Source: Piper betle | Lineage: Eukaryota; Streptophyta; Magnoliopsida; Piperales; Piperaceae | DNA length: 64,000 nt | NCBI GenBank assembly: GCA_033002965.1 | Contig: JAURVB010012951.1 | Span: 17,446 to 81,445, forward strand | Reading direction: 5' to 3' | Shown: positions 37,400 to 49,494 of the stretch, piece after piece | Position numbering within the stretch: position 1 is the first letter of the stretch | How the letters are laid out: each line of letters opens with the position of its first letter | Translations under genes and position numbers: made by a program | The notes under the pieces: model-generated | Told to the model about the DNA's origin: nothing | Database searches by the model: none | The model's input: only the letters and a program-made list of their open reading frames with translations

Positions 37400-39580
37400 G
37401 ATTAGTAGTATGATGAGGTTTGTTTTTGGCCGTTGGATTGACCTACTATGTGTTAATTTGTCCGTTGATTGCTGATGTACTGTTCAGTTATTTACTACCT
37501 TTTGTTTAGCGAAACCTCCGGGATCATGGTCCTTTGAAAGATATAATAAAAGTGCTTGTTTAGGTAATAACATTTTTATATCATGCTTTGGAAAAAATAA
37601 TAACATTTTTTTAATGACAATATTTTCAGTGTGATGAAATTGATGATCTTAGGGGTTTGGTTGCAGGGAAATTTGGGTTGGTATTGTTTACCTTGAAAAA
37701 TAATTAAAATGTTAAGATGGTTTTATGTCATCTTAACTAAAAAAAATCAAATACCTTAAATCGTCATCCTTCACCTTTGGCATGATTTTTCGAGTTAGGA
37801 TTGAATCCCAGATTCCCGGTTTTATTTCTCCCCTCAAAATGGTTCAAAGATGAAAGAACACGTTTTGACCTTTAAAATAAATTTATGATATTAATTGGAC
37901 AAAAAAAGTATAAGTGAATAAAGTTCAAATAAAAATGTCAGGGTAAAATTGGAGATAACTTTTTTAGATAATTACTACTTCAAAGTTCAAACCAACTGGG
38001 TGTGGAGTGCTTTAGAAGATTTATGATTGGGACTTTGATATACATAACTCATTTTCTGAATCGAGACTTATAATGATCACAACTTCTATATTTTATTATT
38101 ATTTTTTTGGTAAGCCCTTGTTAAAAAATTGTCCAATAAACTTTTTTTCTCAAATTCAATATTTTATTTTTTACTAGATATGGTTAATATTTATTTATTT
38201 GCCTTATAGGGTTTTTCGGTCTTACCTGATCAACAAGTCTACTTCCCTTAAAACAAAAATGACAGGTGAGAAGATGGAAGAGCCCTTAACTAAACAAAAT
38301 TTCAATTACACTCTGATTCCCTTTCAACCTCTATTTACCTAGAGGCATTCATACGAGACAAAAATAAATCCTCCAATTTGTAATTATATATTTAACCCTA
38401 GTTTAACTCGTAATAAACTCTCTGAATAATTTATTCTTGGCACACGTACCCCGTGCGATGACTCGATTCCATTAGCTTAGCTCCGCACGCTCACACAACC
38501 ACATCCCTACCGGCCGCAAACATAACGTACACACGCAAATTAGCTATGCTCTTGGGATTCATACACCTTAACTCCTCGACCAATTTATACATCCTAGCTA
38601 ATCAGTTATACATTCTGAAGTTTACAATTAATCAATTTATCCAAAAAACATCCAGAAAAGTGTAAGGGAAGATCGTATGCAAATACCCATCATTTTGAAA
38701 TGGCCATGGTCTTTGTTTTCAATATGAATCGACCTACTCGTCGTCGTCTTCTTCTTACAGGGCAAAAGAGTTTTGTTCTTCGAAATTCATTAAACTAGTG
38801 CCAAAAAAAACAAAATCGAGACACAGTGCAACTCTTTTGCTTAAAATTCGCAACTGCAATGTGGACCGGGCCACCTACCAATTGGGGCCGAACATTGTCG
38901 GTAATCATCTATGTCTAGTGCGCTAATTATTTGTCTCTACCATATAATATATACATTCATTTATTCATTCAATCCCATACATTAAACGCCAAACTCGTTT
39001 CATATTATGAATCGTAACTATATACCCTAATATACACATAAGTGAAGAAGAGTTTTTATTTTTATTTTTATTTTCCTTTAAAAAAAAGAGGTATTTAAGG
39101 GGAAAATGTTACATATTCAGTGGATATTGGAAAGGTTTAAAAAAACGGGGATGACGTGCAGTAGATGGGATATAAATATATATAAACACAAAAAAAAGGT
39201 AAATACGCATTTGTGCAAGCCATGAAGTTTCTAACACATATATATAGTAGACAAAGCCAATATATTTTGTATATGACAGAATTCTATTACATATGGTCAG
39301 GACGAATAGTACATACACAAATACATGCATTGCCTTATTTTTTATTCCTAGAGGCAAGAATCACTATTATTGATTTTCCCCAGATAATTATAATGATCTT
39401 CATAAACCACACACACAAATAATACCTGCATGCATGCACTAATGTTGTAAGGTATGATCACTACATATATACCACATATATATACTTTTATTATTATATG
39501 ATCATGCATGAAACAAGCGTATAATAATATAATTCCAACTTGAATATATCCCATGCTTGCACTAGCTAGCTTGATATGCA
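37400..39580. other. intergenic, promoter side of the RNA-binding protein gene
   Basis: AT-rich with no coding frame supported. Upstream sequence of the minus-strand RBP45/47 gene is expected at 37300-38000. Confidence 0.4.
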
Positions 39581-39581
39581 T

Positions 39582-39839
39582 CTAAACATGAACGTTGGAG
39601 TGTCCAACGCCCGGACTGTTACCGGGCCCGGATGGCTGCTCGCTCTTGACGCTAACCATGGATGGAACCATTTTCTCATTCACTTCTATCTCTTGTCCAC
39701 CACATTTGTCACAAACTCGAGGAACAACAACTTGATCAAGAGCAGCCAGTATTCTTCTTCCTTCGCAACCAATAATCACATTAGACAGTAAGAAAATGAG
39801 CATGGCATAGTTGATCACAAGCCTTCCAGTACCGGCCAT
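39582..39839 (-). CDS. CEP signalling-peptide precursor (85 aa)
   Basis: Intronless small secreted-protein gene. Residues 8-27 form a signal peptide (INYAMLIFLLSNVIIGCEG). The variable middle contains CDKCGGQE (43-50), and the C-terminus carries the CEP motif PSGPGNSPGVGH (69-80) followed by SNVHV. CEPs are processed to about 15-residue, proline-hydroxylated peptides. They are secreted and sensed by CEPR leucine-rich-repeat receptor kinases, with roles in root growth and nitrogen-demand signalling. The motif lacks the usual Arg before the first Pro (QPSGPG where RPTxPG is typical), so its activity may differ. The ATG at 39839 has a TATA box 114-121 bp upstream. A sister gene lies 1.85 kb upstream on the same strand. 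Confidence 0.85.
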   Translation of the reverse strand: MAGTGRLVINYAMLIFLLSNVIIGCEGRRILAALDQVVVPRVCDKCGGQEIEVNEKMVPSMVSVKSEQPSGPGNSPGVGHSNVHV

Positions 39840-39952
39840 GTTAAAGAGCTAGACGGTTGTTTATCTTCTATACGAGAGAATATATATATTACAAAAGAAG
39901 GAAGGAGATGAGATGTTATACTTAAGATGTCCATCAGAGAATTCGCAACTGG

Positions 39953-39960
39953 TATTTATA
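39953..39960 (-). promoter_or_regulatory. TATA box of the first CEP gene
   Basis: TATAAATA on the minus strand, 114-121 bp upstream of the start codon. The spacing matches that of the second CEP gene. Confidence 0.6.
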
Positions 39961-40749
39961 GCCTACAAAGGGTACATGCATGAGTCAGATCAGAGGATTC
40001 CATGAATCAAGATACCAGGCACTAAAGTGAAAAGCATTGCATACGGACGGTGGTGGTGAAAGCAATACCAGAGCAAGGACTAAGGAGGGGCCATGGCCAC
40101 AAGCCATTGTTCTAGGTCAAAGCATGCTCAAGATACTAGTTTTTATAGAATCCATGGTGATCCTTCACTCTTTATTCCCTTTCTCCTGACTATTTGACGT
40201 TGTACCAATAATAATTCGTTCGTGTTAGGCCATTTCAGAGCCATCCAAAGTGAACCTGCTACAAGAAAAACCTGGGCGGCCTCCAGTACTTCCTTGACAT
40301 AAAACTGCGGATTTCCATTTTTTCAACTGCAGCGCACAATGTTCTCCATTCCTTGATCTCTCACTCCCCCACTATGTTTTGCAAGTCTACATCATTAAAT
40401 GTTATACATTCTATTCGACTGATCGATTCTTGAATTCACTAATCTATTCCTCTACTTAACCGAGAACGTATAATATATAGGTCTGTAATAAATTAAGTTT
40501 TAGCTGATCTATATATATATATATATGCTGTAATTTTTTTCTTACATATATTGATACCCAGGATCAAGATTTATTTCAATGATTAAACATTGCAAGTGCT
40601 CAATTAACAAAGGAAAGACGACATTTTAATCAGTATGCCTCGCTGCTTTTTAAGTTTCTTTTTTCATTCATGGAGAAGACCTGCAAGTGGTTGGCAGCCA
40701 AAGGCACAAAATAGAGGATAGAATTATTTTCGGGTTTTTTCTGGGTATT

Positions 40750-40953
40750 TTAGTAGCTTGCATATCTGATTAGCGGCTCTTGTGATCTTTGGTGCAATAT
40801 GTCCCACGCACTAATTAACAGTCCAACTTGTTGGCGTTGTGCAAGTAAAATATCAAAGATGGCAATGATGATCGTGAAAGAGCTCCTAAGGTTGAGGAAG
40901 GAGGAAATTGAGTACACTGAAAACCAAATAAAATAGGAGCTCTGTATGATCAA
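40750..40953 (-). CDS. doubtful 67-residue ORF between the CEP genes
   Basis: The ORF starts at an ATG and is hydrophobic at the front (RSSFTIIIAIFDILL). A TATA-like TATATATAAGG lies at about 41014-41024, at roughly the same spacing as in both CEP genes. It has no CEP motif and no known domain. It may be a decayed third copy or chance. Confidence 0.15.
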   Translation of the reverse strand: MIIQSSYFIWFSVYSISSFLNLRSSFTIIIAIFDILLAQRQQVGLLISAWDILHQRSQEPLIRYASY

Positions 40954-41692
40954 TCACAGTGCGTGCTAGACTGTATGTTGTTCTCTTTGCACAGAAAGAT
41001 AAGGAATCTTCCTTATATATATTCCTGGGCACTTAGATATGCATACACAAAGTGCACATCTTTTTCCTTTTTACTTTTCAACTATATGAATTGGTGTGCA
41101 TAACTCTTCTTTTCTGTTATGTGCATGTCCTAGTTTTTGTTTTCTGTTGGTAAGTGCCTTTGCACGCTTGACCTGGCTTTAATTTCAATTTCTGACATAT
41201 ATTCTATCTATTAAGTTTAATTTGGTTATGGTAATTACATGATTTTAATCTCGGATATATAGGACTGTAGTTTGGTTATGTATCTTTAATTAGTCTTTAA
41301 CATCTTTAGTTAACTAGTTTCCTCCGTTTTAGTTGTTGACGTTTAATTCTTTCGTTGAGGTTTTGGGTGATCTGGTTCTTGTCTTGCCATATTTTTTTAC
41401 TTCTACGAATTGTTTGTATAATTATAGTACTATTATTATTAATTAAGATAAATTATTAACACCGTATTATTACCAAGATAAACTACCTCAAATCACTTTC
41501 TAAAACTAATTGAACCTACGAAAATATCTTAAAAAACAGTACAGTTTGGATTGAGAATATGAAGGATAAAATGATCTTACCGGTATCTTAATCAATTGAA
41601 AAGCATTAAATTTGGCTATCAATCAAAGAGAATTTTACATGCACAAGTACATTGTTTAACTTTTACAGATTGTAAATGAAGAGATCAGAAGT

Positions 41693-42004
41693 TTAGTTGA
41701 GAAGAGAGTGGCCAACGCTAGGACTATGGCCAGGTGTAGTTGGTCGTATCCCATTTACATCAATCGCTTTGGAGCTAGTACAGGTACTAGTGGTATGGGA
41801 ATGCATTCTCTTGGGCTTTGATAGCACAACGCTCTCCCTACTTTCCTTCACTTGTCTATCTTCTTGACCCATGCACTTCTTGCACCTCATGTTTTGCTTC
41901 TTCCCCACCAAATGCCTTCCTTCTGATAGAAACACTGCATGGCTAAACACAATAACCACAATAAATATACAATAATATACAGAATATTTGATATTTGGGG
42001 CCAT
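41693..42004 (-). CDS. CEP signalling-peptide precursor (103 aa)
   Basis: Intronless. Signal peptide at residues 8-28 (VYYCIFIVVIVFSHAVFLSE), then GRHLVGKK and CKKCMGQED (41-49), a basic/Ser-Thr linker, and a near-canonical CEP domain NGIRPTTPGHSPSVGH (84-99) with a three-residue tail. The RPTTPGHSP core fits hydroxyprolinated CEP peptides perceived by CEPR receptor kinases. The usual G in SPGVGH is S here (SPSVGH). Shared strand, size, architecture, C-x2-C motif and promoter spacing indicate tandem duplication with the gene at 39582-39839. Confidence 0.88.
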   Translation of the reverse strand: MAPNIKYSVYYCIFIVVIVFSHAVFLSEGRHLVGKKQNMRCKKCMGQEDRQVKESRESVVLSKPKRMHSHTTSTCTSSKAIDVNGIRPTTPGHSPSVGHSLLN

Positions 42005-42116
42005 TAATTAACAAGGCTGATATATGGAAATGATTTGCTTGGGATGGTGGACTTGAAACAGAAAGACAGCACAAGGAATGGATCATAGAACTCACTCACC
42101 CTGGCAACGGATGCGA

Positions 42117-42126
42117 GGTATTTAAA
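42117..42126 (-). promoter_or_regulatory. TATA-like box of the second CEP gene
   Basis: Minus strand GGTTTAAATACC, about 115 bp upstream of the ATG at 42004. Confidence 0.5.
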
Positions 42127-42757
42127 CCTTTGGTGGCCAGCCCCCACCATGAACGAAACTCAGTGCACACAAATGCATGATGCAATGGAAAAACAATACT
42201 TGTATGAGTGGGGGTGGAGTATTCAAATCTGAGATTTACAAGACTATTAATATGGTTTGAATTTTAGGACTAGCGTATCAAAGCTGACCAGTCTTTCCTG
42301 CTAATTGGCTCTCCGTATTAATTTCCATCCCTACTTTGTGTGCATCGTGGAATTAGGTCGCCTTCCTAAAGATGACATGAATGAGACCAAATGATGCCAC
42401 CACTTGCTGGATGAATAACTTAAATACGAGGAACGCAGAAACACTGCTAATTGATCACTCATCTCTGGTCGGCAGCTTGCCGGGTACTTCTCTTTGGTTG
42501 TTTATTTGGCAGCTTATTTGATATAGTTAGATTTGGAGGGGGAGGCACTCTATTTTTCCATTGTGAATTAGCAAAGTGCTATTTTTTTGTAAATTAAACT
42601 GCAGAAGGCAGACACTTCGGGGCCTGCCATCTGAACAGAGCGTTGAAATTAACTACGTTGACCTTGGCCTCTCGCGACCTTGAAGCGTTAGGTTTTATAG
42701 AATGGAAAAAGGCCGCGAATGCTCGAGTCCTGTAAGTTATCGAATTTAGTCGAATAA

Positions 42758-43495
42758 TTAATAAAAATTATTTACACTCCCACTTTTTACAAAAAGTATC
42801 ATTTACACCGCTTAATTTTTAAAAAATAATAACTTATACCCTTCTTTAATTTGAAAAATGATTACTTACATCCTCCAAGTTCTAACATTGTTAATAATTA
42901 ATTAAATATTAATGATTTGACCGAAGTTGAACCATATTTAAACTTGACGATACTTTAGCATTATTTTCTTAACTAATTTTTATTATATAAATAAATATAA
43001 ATATATAAACTCTAATAATAATGAGGATAAGTAATTAAATATTGATAATTTGACCAAAAAGTCATACCATATTTTAACTTGATGATATGGCAAAGTCGGA
43101 CACATAATCAAGGAATAATATACTTTTAACATTATTTTCCTATAATTAAATATTACTTACACTTTTGAAGATATATCTGAATTTGCCATATCATCAAATT
43201 AAAAATTGATCTACTTTCGATTACATCATCAATTTTTAATTATTTATTAATAACATTTTTATTTAAGTAATACATTAATAGGTTAAAAATGATACTAAAA
43301 AATATTTTTCTTTGATGATGTGTTTGTGTTTTTTCATATTATCAAGTTAAAATATAAGCTTGTTTCAACCACATCACTAATATTTAACCAATTATTTAAA
43401 TGCATTAGAATCTAAAGGGTGTAAGTTATCAATTTTTTTAAAAATTGTTGTAAGTGATAATTTACCTAAAAATAGGGGTGAAAGTGATTTTTACT
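42758..43495. mobile_element. MITE-like inverted-repeat element (~740 bp)
   Basis: The left end (AATAAAAATTATTTACACTC, then AAGTATCATTTACACC and AATAACTTATACCC) matches the reverse complement of the right end (AGTAAAAATCACTTTCACCC, then ATTATCACTTAC and GATAACTTACACCC). The interior has repeated CATATC...AACTTGATGATATGG-type words and no coding capacity. Confidence 0.55.
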
Positions 43496-43499
43496 CCTG

Positions 43500-44960
43500 A
43501 ATATTTATGATTGACAAATAACAAATTACTATGGTTACAACCTCCTTTGATAAAAAGACCAATTAAAAAATAAATATAACTTATTATTATAAACCAATAA
43601 TATTAGGATTTTTTAGTGTCTATCGATAAACGATTCAAAAAATTAAGTTACGACACATGCACCCCACGAGTTGAACTTCCATATTGTAACATGTTATTTT
43701 CCTTAATTAAACATAAAAAAACAGTGATTATAGTTTGATACTAGTTGATTATAGAGAAATTTTTACATAATTAGAGTATGTGTGATTGTAAAATAAACAG
43801 TGTTTTTGTATGTATTGTAGCGTGAAAAATGGATGACATAACAAAATTAGAATAATTTGGTGTACCCTTAAAATCTAACTTTTTGTAAAAAAAAAAATTT
43901 ATATAAACATGGCAAACACTGTGATGTTTATTGGACCATGTTCCCCATAATTACCACCTTGGACACTTAGTGATGAAGGTTAATTTTTTTTAGTTAACTT
44001 AAACTTGATTCAAACTCGAATCAGCTACAACCTCCGTTATAAACAAAATCAAATTTTCTAGAAAAACTTAACTTAAAATAATTAGCTAGATGAGCACCCT
44101 AATTTGGATATCTTTAAATATAACCATATTTAAATATTTATTATTGCCATGTACCATCACCGTATTCATTTTGTTGACAAGGGGTCAGCTCACAGTATTC
44201 ACTACATTAACTATATAAAATATAAATAAATTAATAATTTATTTATATTTGATACATGAATGATTAAAAGTTAAAAAGGCTAGATTAGATTTAATGAGAT
44301 TAAATCCAAATATTTGTTTTTTTCAGAAAATATCATAAATTACCATATTTGAATGTTTTTTATTACAAAATGCCCAAAAGTTTAAACTTTATCGGACATA
44401 ATTAGGTTCCCAATTTTTATTTTATATATAATCAATTCATATATTTTAAGTATATTTGACTTATAATTTATACTTTATTGATGTAAATACATTTAATTTA
44501 ACTTTAATTTTTTAAACACATTTTTCTTGTATTCCATATGACAAATGATATATTTTTTAAATCGTCAAATAAAAAATGTATTATATTAAACAAAAAAATT
44601 TAATTTCTAAAAATATAAAAAGGTTCAAATTCAAATTTAAACACCAAAAATTTATATATTTATTTTATTTTTTTTTGAATTTTGAATGTTTAAAATTTTG
44701 AAAAAAACTTTTTTTTCTTTTTAACTCATCGGTAATATAATTTTAGAACAGAGAATCTTTTTATTTTTATCTATTATTTACTTTTTTTAATAAAAATTAG
44801 ATTTTTATAGGTATTTTTGTTGTTAAATAAAAAATAATGAGATTTGATCATGTTGATGGGACAATTTAAAAAATGACTATGTTATATGTAATATAGGTTT
44901 TGAAATTTTGGCTATATTTGTAATAAAATTTCGACATCCCGACTCGTACCATATTTTTCC
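43500..44960. other. intergenic AT-rich DNA
   Basis: No coding frame or clear repeat with boundaries. The far right end leads into the promoter of the plus-strand dsRNA-binding protein gene. Confidence 0.4.
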
Positions 44961-44964
44961 TTTA

Positions 44965-44980
44965 GTATATATAATAAATA
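44965..44980 (+). promoter_or_regulatory. TATA box of the DRB4-like gene
   Basis: GTATATATAATAAATA, about 290-305 bp upstream of the ATG at 45270, at the left edge of a CT/GC-rich leader. Confidence 0.45.
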
Positions 44981-45269
44981 ATAAGTTGAACCGAACCGAA
45001 CCGGCTGAATCAAACCCGCCTCTCCTCTACCGCTTTCGTCCCCAAATTCAACCCTCCCACCTGTCAATCTCCGGCGAGCACCACCATCACCGGCAAGCAC
45101 CACTATCGGCACCGGCGGCGAAAATAGAATAGAGGAATGCGGTAACCGTTGAAAATCTGAATGTTTTTGTTCCAAGTTTCTTCCGAGAAACAAACTCCTT
45201 CTCTCTCCAACCTTGGGAAGCCGGCGTTCTCGCGAACTTTCGCCTGAGATCCCCGCGAGCAGGCGAACC

Positions 45270-47934
45270 ATGACCCCATCTGCTTCTCCGGCCTCCGGTA
45301 AGACGGTTCTGAATTTTCCGTTCTGTGTATGTCCCTGGCTGTCAGTTTTTTCAGCTTAATTGATACATGGTTTTGCCTCTATAAATTTCGTTTTTCTTGT
45401 CGTTTTGTTTGACTTGTTAAATGCATTTGTTTAGTTGCCATAGTATGGCATTGGTTGTTATTTGACTTGTTTCAATTTCAAGTGCAGTCAGTGGCCATAC
45501 ATCATGCGTACCGCTGGGTCTATGCTAGATGATTATGTCGATGTACTTGTTAAACGTATTTATTTACTTGATCGTGTGCGACATTTTAACTGTCATATCA
45601 ACTACTTTAGGTATATTAAGTGTCCATTCATTGAATATACCTGGTTTTTGTTACTTATAGTAAGATGCGATAGTTGTACTCTAGATGTTTTGTTTATATT
45701 TAGTTGATAGCACTTGCTAACATGTATTTATTTAATTGATTGTACATGAAATTTAATTGTTAGATCAACTACTTCAGGTATAATAAGCGTGGATTCATTG
45801 TGTTTACTTGGTTTGTGTTATATAGTTAGATGCTGCAGTTTTACCCTGCATGTTTCACTTTTCTTTCTATTCATCAGACTTGTTAATTGTATGTGGTTGA
45901 TAGTATATGGCATTTAACTGTTATATCAACGATTTAAGGTATTATTAAGTCTCAACTCATTTTGTGTACCGGGTTTGTGTTATATAGTCAGATGCTATGG
46001 TTTTACTCTACATATTTCATTTTTCTTCTATTGATTGATGAGACTTGTTGTTATATGCATTAATGTATTTATTAGTTGATAGTTTAGGACATTCCATTGA
46101 TATTATTGACTATGGTTTTAATATGTTTTGAGTTTGAATTCTGCAGGTGTATCTAACTGTTATGTCTTTAAAAGTCGGTTACAAGAGTACACTCAGAAGA
46201 CAGGTATTGCAACGCCTGTGTATGAAACCACAAAGGAGGGTCCCTCCCATGAGCCAACTTTTAGGTCCACGGTTACTGTTAATAATGTCAGATATGATTC
46301 CCTTCCTGGGTTTTACAATCGAAAGGCTGCTGAACAGTCAGCTGCTGAGGTTGCTTTCCTGGCTATACTTAAATCGGGCAACATGTCTCAGTTCTCACAT
46401 CCTGTTGTATGTATATTTTATCTGCAAGCTCTTGTCTGCTATGAATGAATTTTATGCTTTTTTTATTTTATGGATTAGATATATGTATTCTTGATTTTTT
46501 CCTTGGTTGTTAAATTAGTATTACTGTTGATGGATCTGGTCCTCATATTTGGCTACCTCAGCTAGCTAGAAGCTAGTTCATCATAATAAGCAATTCAGGC
46601 TCAGAACGGGAAAAAATAGCTAATTGTCAATTCCCATGAGCCAACTTTAAGGCCTTAAATTCCTATTTACCATTTGGCTTAGTTTCAACTGGCTGATTTT
46701 CTTGCCCATAATATGCAATTCAGGCTCAGAACAGGAAAACTTACTGAACCAACGATCATTTGACACTTGACAGATTATCTGAAATTCTTTAGTTAAGTTT
46801 GCACTTGCTCTTGTTGCTGTTCTGTTATCAGATATGAATGAGAAAATGTGTTAAACACCTCTCATTTTGTTCTTCACTTAATGCTTTTTTCCTTATATGC
46901 TGATGGTTGCCATTATTCTCCTTTTCAGCATGAAACAGGGTTATGCAAAAACCTGCTACAAGAATATGCACAAAAGATGAATTATGCAATTCCTTGTTAC
47001 ACTACTTCGAAAAATGGTGTTCCAGGAAAGCTATCTTTTGCTTGCATTGTTGAAATTGGAAGCATTCGATATATTGGAGCTGCAGCTAAAACAAAAAAAG
47101 AAGCTGAAATCAAGGCTGCGCGGACTGCACTTTTGGCAATTCAATCCAGCACCAGTATGTTCTTTTTTTGGAAAATTATTGAAGCAAAAAGTTGACATTG
47201 GAGGAATTGCTATCTAATCATGGTGCTACATTTTTATTTCGTAATTCCTTATATCTATACCAAATGTTAGTGTTGAAATATATCTACTATATATTATATA
47301 TCTGCAATTTAAGCTTGTGACTTGTCATTATTTAACTACAATGCTTATGCTATACCAATTGATGCAGTCATGTTTAGCCCATTAAGCAAAATGGATTTGC
47401 TTTTACATATGTGAATTCTAGCTGAGTGGAATGTGTTTGATGTGTACTCAAACAGGCGCACCTGAAATAAATGGGGACGGTGAACCCGTATACACAGTTC
47501 TCCCTTCCAAGAAGAAGATAAAAGAATTGGAAGAGCAAAATGCTGTAAAACCTTTGAAACCTAAGAAGGCCAGGTTCAAAAAAGGATCTTCCAAGAAGAA
47601 ATTCCATCCAGTGAAGGCCGAAATTTCCACTCCTGACCTAGATGACGGAGTAACCTGGGAAGCAATAGTACCAGTACCTGGGCCAGAACCGGTATCTGGG
47701 GATATTGATCAGCATTTGCATCGGGCAGAAGAGGTATTTTCTGACCCAGGTATCGATGTGCCCAATGAAGTAACAGTACCTGGGCTAGAACAGGTATCTG
47801 TGGACATTGATCAGCATTTAAATCAGTCGGATCGGGTGTCTGGGGATATGGATCAGCATTTGCGCCAGGGAGAACAAGTATATGGAGACATTGATCGGCA
47901 ATTACATCAGTTGGAACATTTACAAAGTGGCTGA
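45270..47934 (+). CDS. double-stranded RNA-binding protein, DRB4-like
   Basis: Model: 45270-45297, 46147-46406, 46929-47154, 47456-47934; every junction is GT-AG and in phase, giving 330 residues. dsRBD1 spans about residues 16-85 (FKSRLQEYTQKTG, NRKAAEQSAAEVAFLAIL) and dsRBD2 about 100-168 (KNLLQEYAQKMNYAIPCY, KTKKEAEIKAARTALLAIQ). Both end in the basic/Ala helix that contacts dsRNA. A long tail begins with a Lys-rich stretch (KPKKARFKKGSSKKKF, likely nuclear targeting) and ends in acidic repeats of a VSGDIDQHL type. In Arabidopsis DRB4 partners DCL4 in trans-acting siRNA production and antiviral silencing. Assignment to DRB4, as against DRB2/3/5, rests on the domain count and long tail and is an inference. 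No frame break is seen. Confidence 0.85.
47690..47925 (+). repeat. four-copy protein-coding repeat in the DRB4-like tail
   Basis: The coding sequence contains four related units: VSGDIDQHLHR, VSVDIDQHLNQ, VSGDMDQHLRQ and VYGDIDRQLHQ. The first two share an upstream VPGPEP / VPGLEQ segment. Confidence 0.85.
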
Positions 47935-48920
47935 TGTGCAGAATTATAGATCGCCCAATGAAAGGGTGTCGAAACATTCATCACTGAAGGTAGACACGTC
48001 GCGGAGTTTTATATGTGGATTTTTACGGCACCAGGTGCTGTGGCCGTATTTATTTTAATGGTCAATCCTTTTGTAGACGCATTGTCGTATTAAGTTAATT
48101 TATTAATATACAGCATTATTGTATATGCCTGGTCTTATTGGTCCCAATATTGTACTAATTTGGGAGAAAGATCGAATTATTTTTTCTTTTATTATTTAGC
48201 ATTTCTCTGGTACAAAGTCGTGATTAATTGTGATCATTCTTATTTGACTATTTGGTAAGTGGGATTGTGATCTCTTCTTCCTAGATGCCAGCTTTAATAT
48301 ATATATATTTTATTGCAAGTTGTAGCTCTTAGTTAATTATTCAACCACTTGTTTTTTTAAACACAATTATTATTCTAACCCAAGCAAAAATGCCTTAGGA
48401 CTAAAAAGCGAATTTATGCATAGTTTTGGTTGATCGTCCTCGTCCAAATAACATCATTGAGGTCGCATTTGCTATCTGGCCCTAGTAACCAAAAATCATT
48501 CTAAAAATATCTGAGTTAGTCACATGTTAAACAATGTATAGTTGTATATTACTCTCAAGTCCCAACTTGAACTTTAAAATATTAGCAATAGCAAAGTCAA
48601 ATTTATTACTTGAAAGTTGAAACACCAAGAATCTGACCGTGCTATCTTAATCTAAATCACTGGTAACGAATATTGAATTTTCAGTTTTAAATAATGATGG
48701 ATTGTTCTGGTTTTTGCGTGTCGCCATAGAATATTCAGCTCCTCTAACTTAATCAAATAATTAGTGTATCATTTGAGTTTTCAGCTTGATGATTTAAGTT
48801 GAATTAGAAATTCAACTAAATTGGTTTCTCACTCACTCAATCAATCAATCAATTTTGATTATTATTTCCAATTCTCACTCGACAATTACTTTAAAGAAAA
48901 TATTAGTTGAGTGAGGCTAA
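47935..48920. other. 3' UTR of the DRB4-like gene and intergenic DNA
   Basis: The first 150-200 bases are likely 3' UTR (an AATAT/ATTAATATAC-rich stretch near 48100). The rest is AT-rich with no gene. Confidence 0.4.
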
Positions 48921-48931
48921 AGTTTTGGCTA

Positions 48932-49494
48932 AGGGTGCTAATTGAGCTGAGCTGAGCCGAGCCGAACATGTGCTCGAACTCGGCTCGAATAATTGGAAAC
49001 TCGTTCGAACTCGACTCGAGATCAAACGAGTTTGGACATACATGCTCGAGTTCGACTCGAATACTTTTTATGTTTTCGAGCTCGACTCGAGCTCGAATAT
49101 ACTTAAACTGTTTAATTTTCTGACTTTAAAAACAAGTGAGCCATTATGGCTTTGAACCCACAACCTTAAAGTCATCAAGGTGAACACTTACCATCTCAAC
49201 TATCTTGCTTCTTTGTTATTATATTTCATATATATATATATAATATAATATAAAGACTATATTATTATATTATTTTGTCGAATCGAGTTCGAGTCGAACT
49301 ACGAGTCGAGTTCGAGTCGAGTTCGAGTTACAACCGAGTCGAGTCGAGTCGAACACGACCTTGCTCAAGCTCGGCTCGTAAGATTCGAGTTCGAGTCGAG
49401 TTCGAATCGAGCATTTAAATATCGAGTTTCGAGTCGAGTCAAACCGAGCCGAACGCTAAATGCTCATGAGCTGGCTCGCTCAATTAGCAACCCT
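48932..49494. mobile_element. 563-bp TIR transposon with 11-bp target-site duplication
   Basis: The ends are AGGGTGCTAATTGAGC and, reverse-complemented, AGGGTTGCTAATTGAGC. Flanking direct repeats AGTTTTGGCTA (48921-48931) and AGTTTTGGCCA (49495-49505) abut both ends with one mismatch. Subterminal regions are packed with palindromic CTCGAGTCGA / GAGTTCGAGTCGAG words on both sides of an AT-rich core with a (TA)n run. It has no ORF. The TSD length fits a Mutator-like (MULE) non-autonomous element. Confidence 0.8.
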
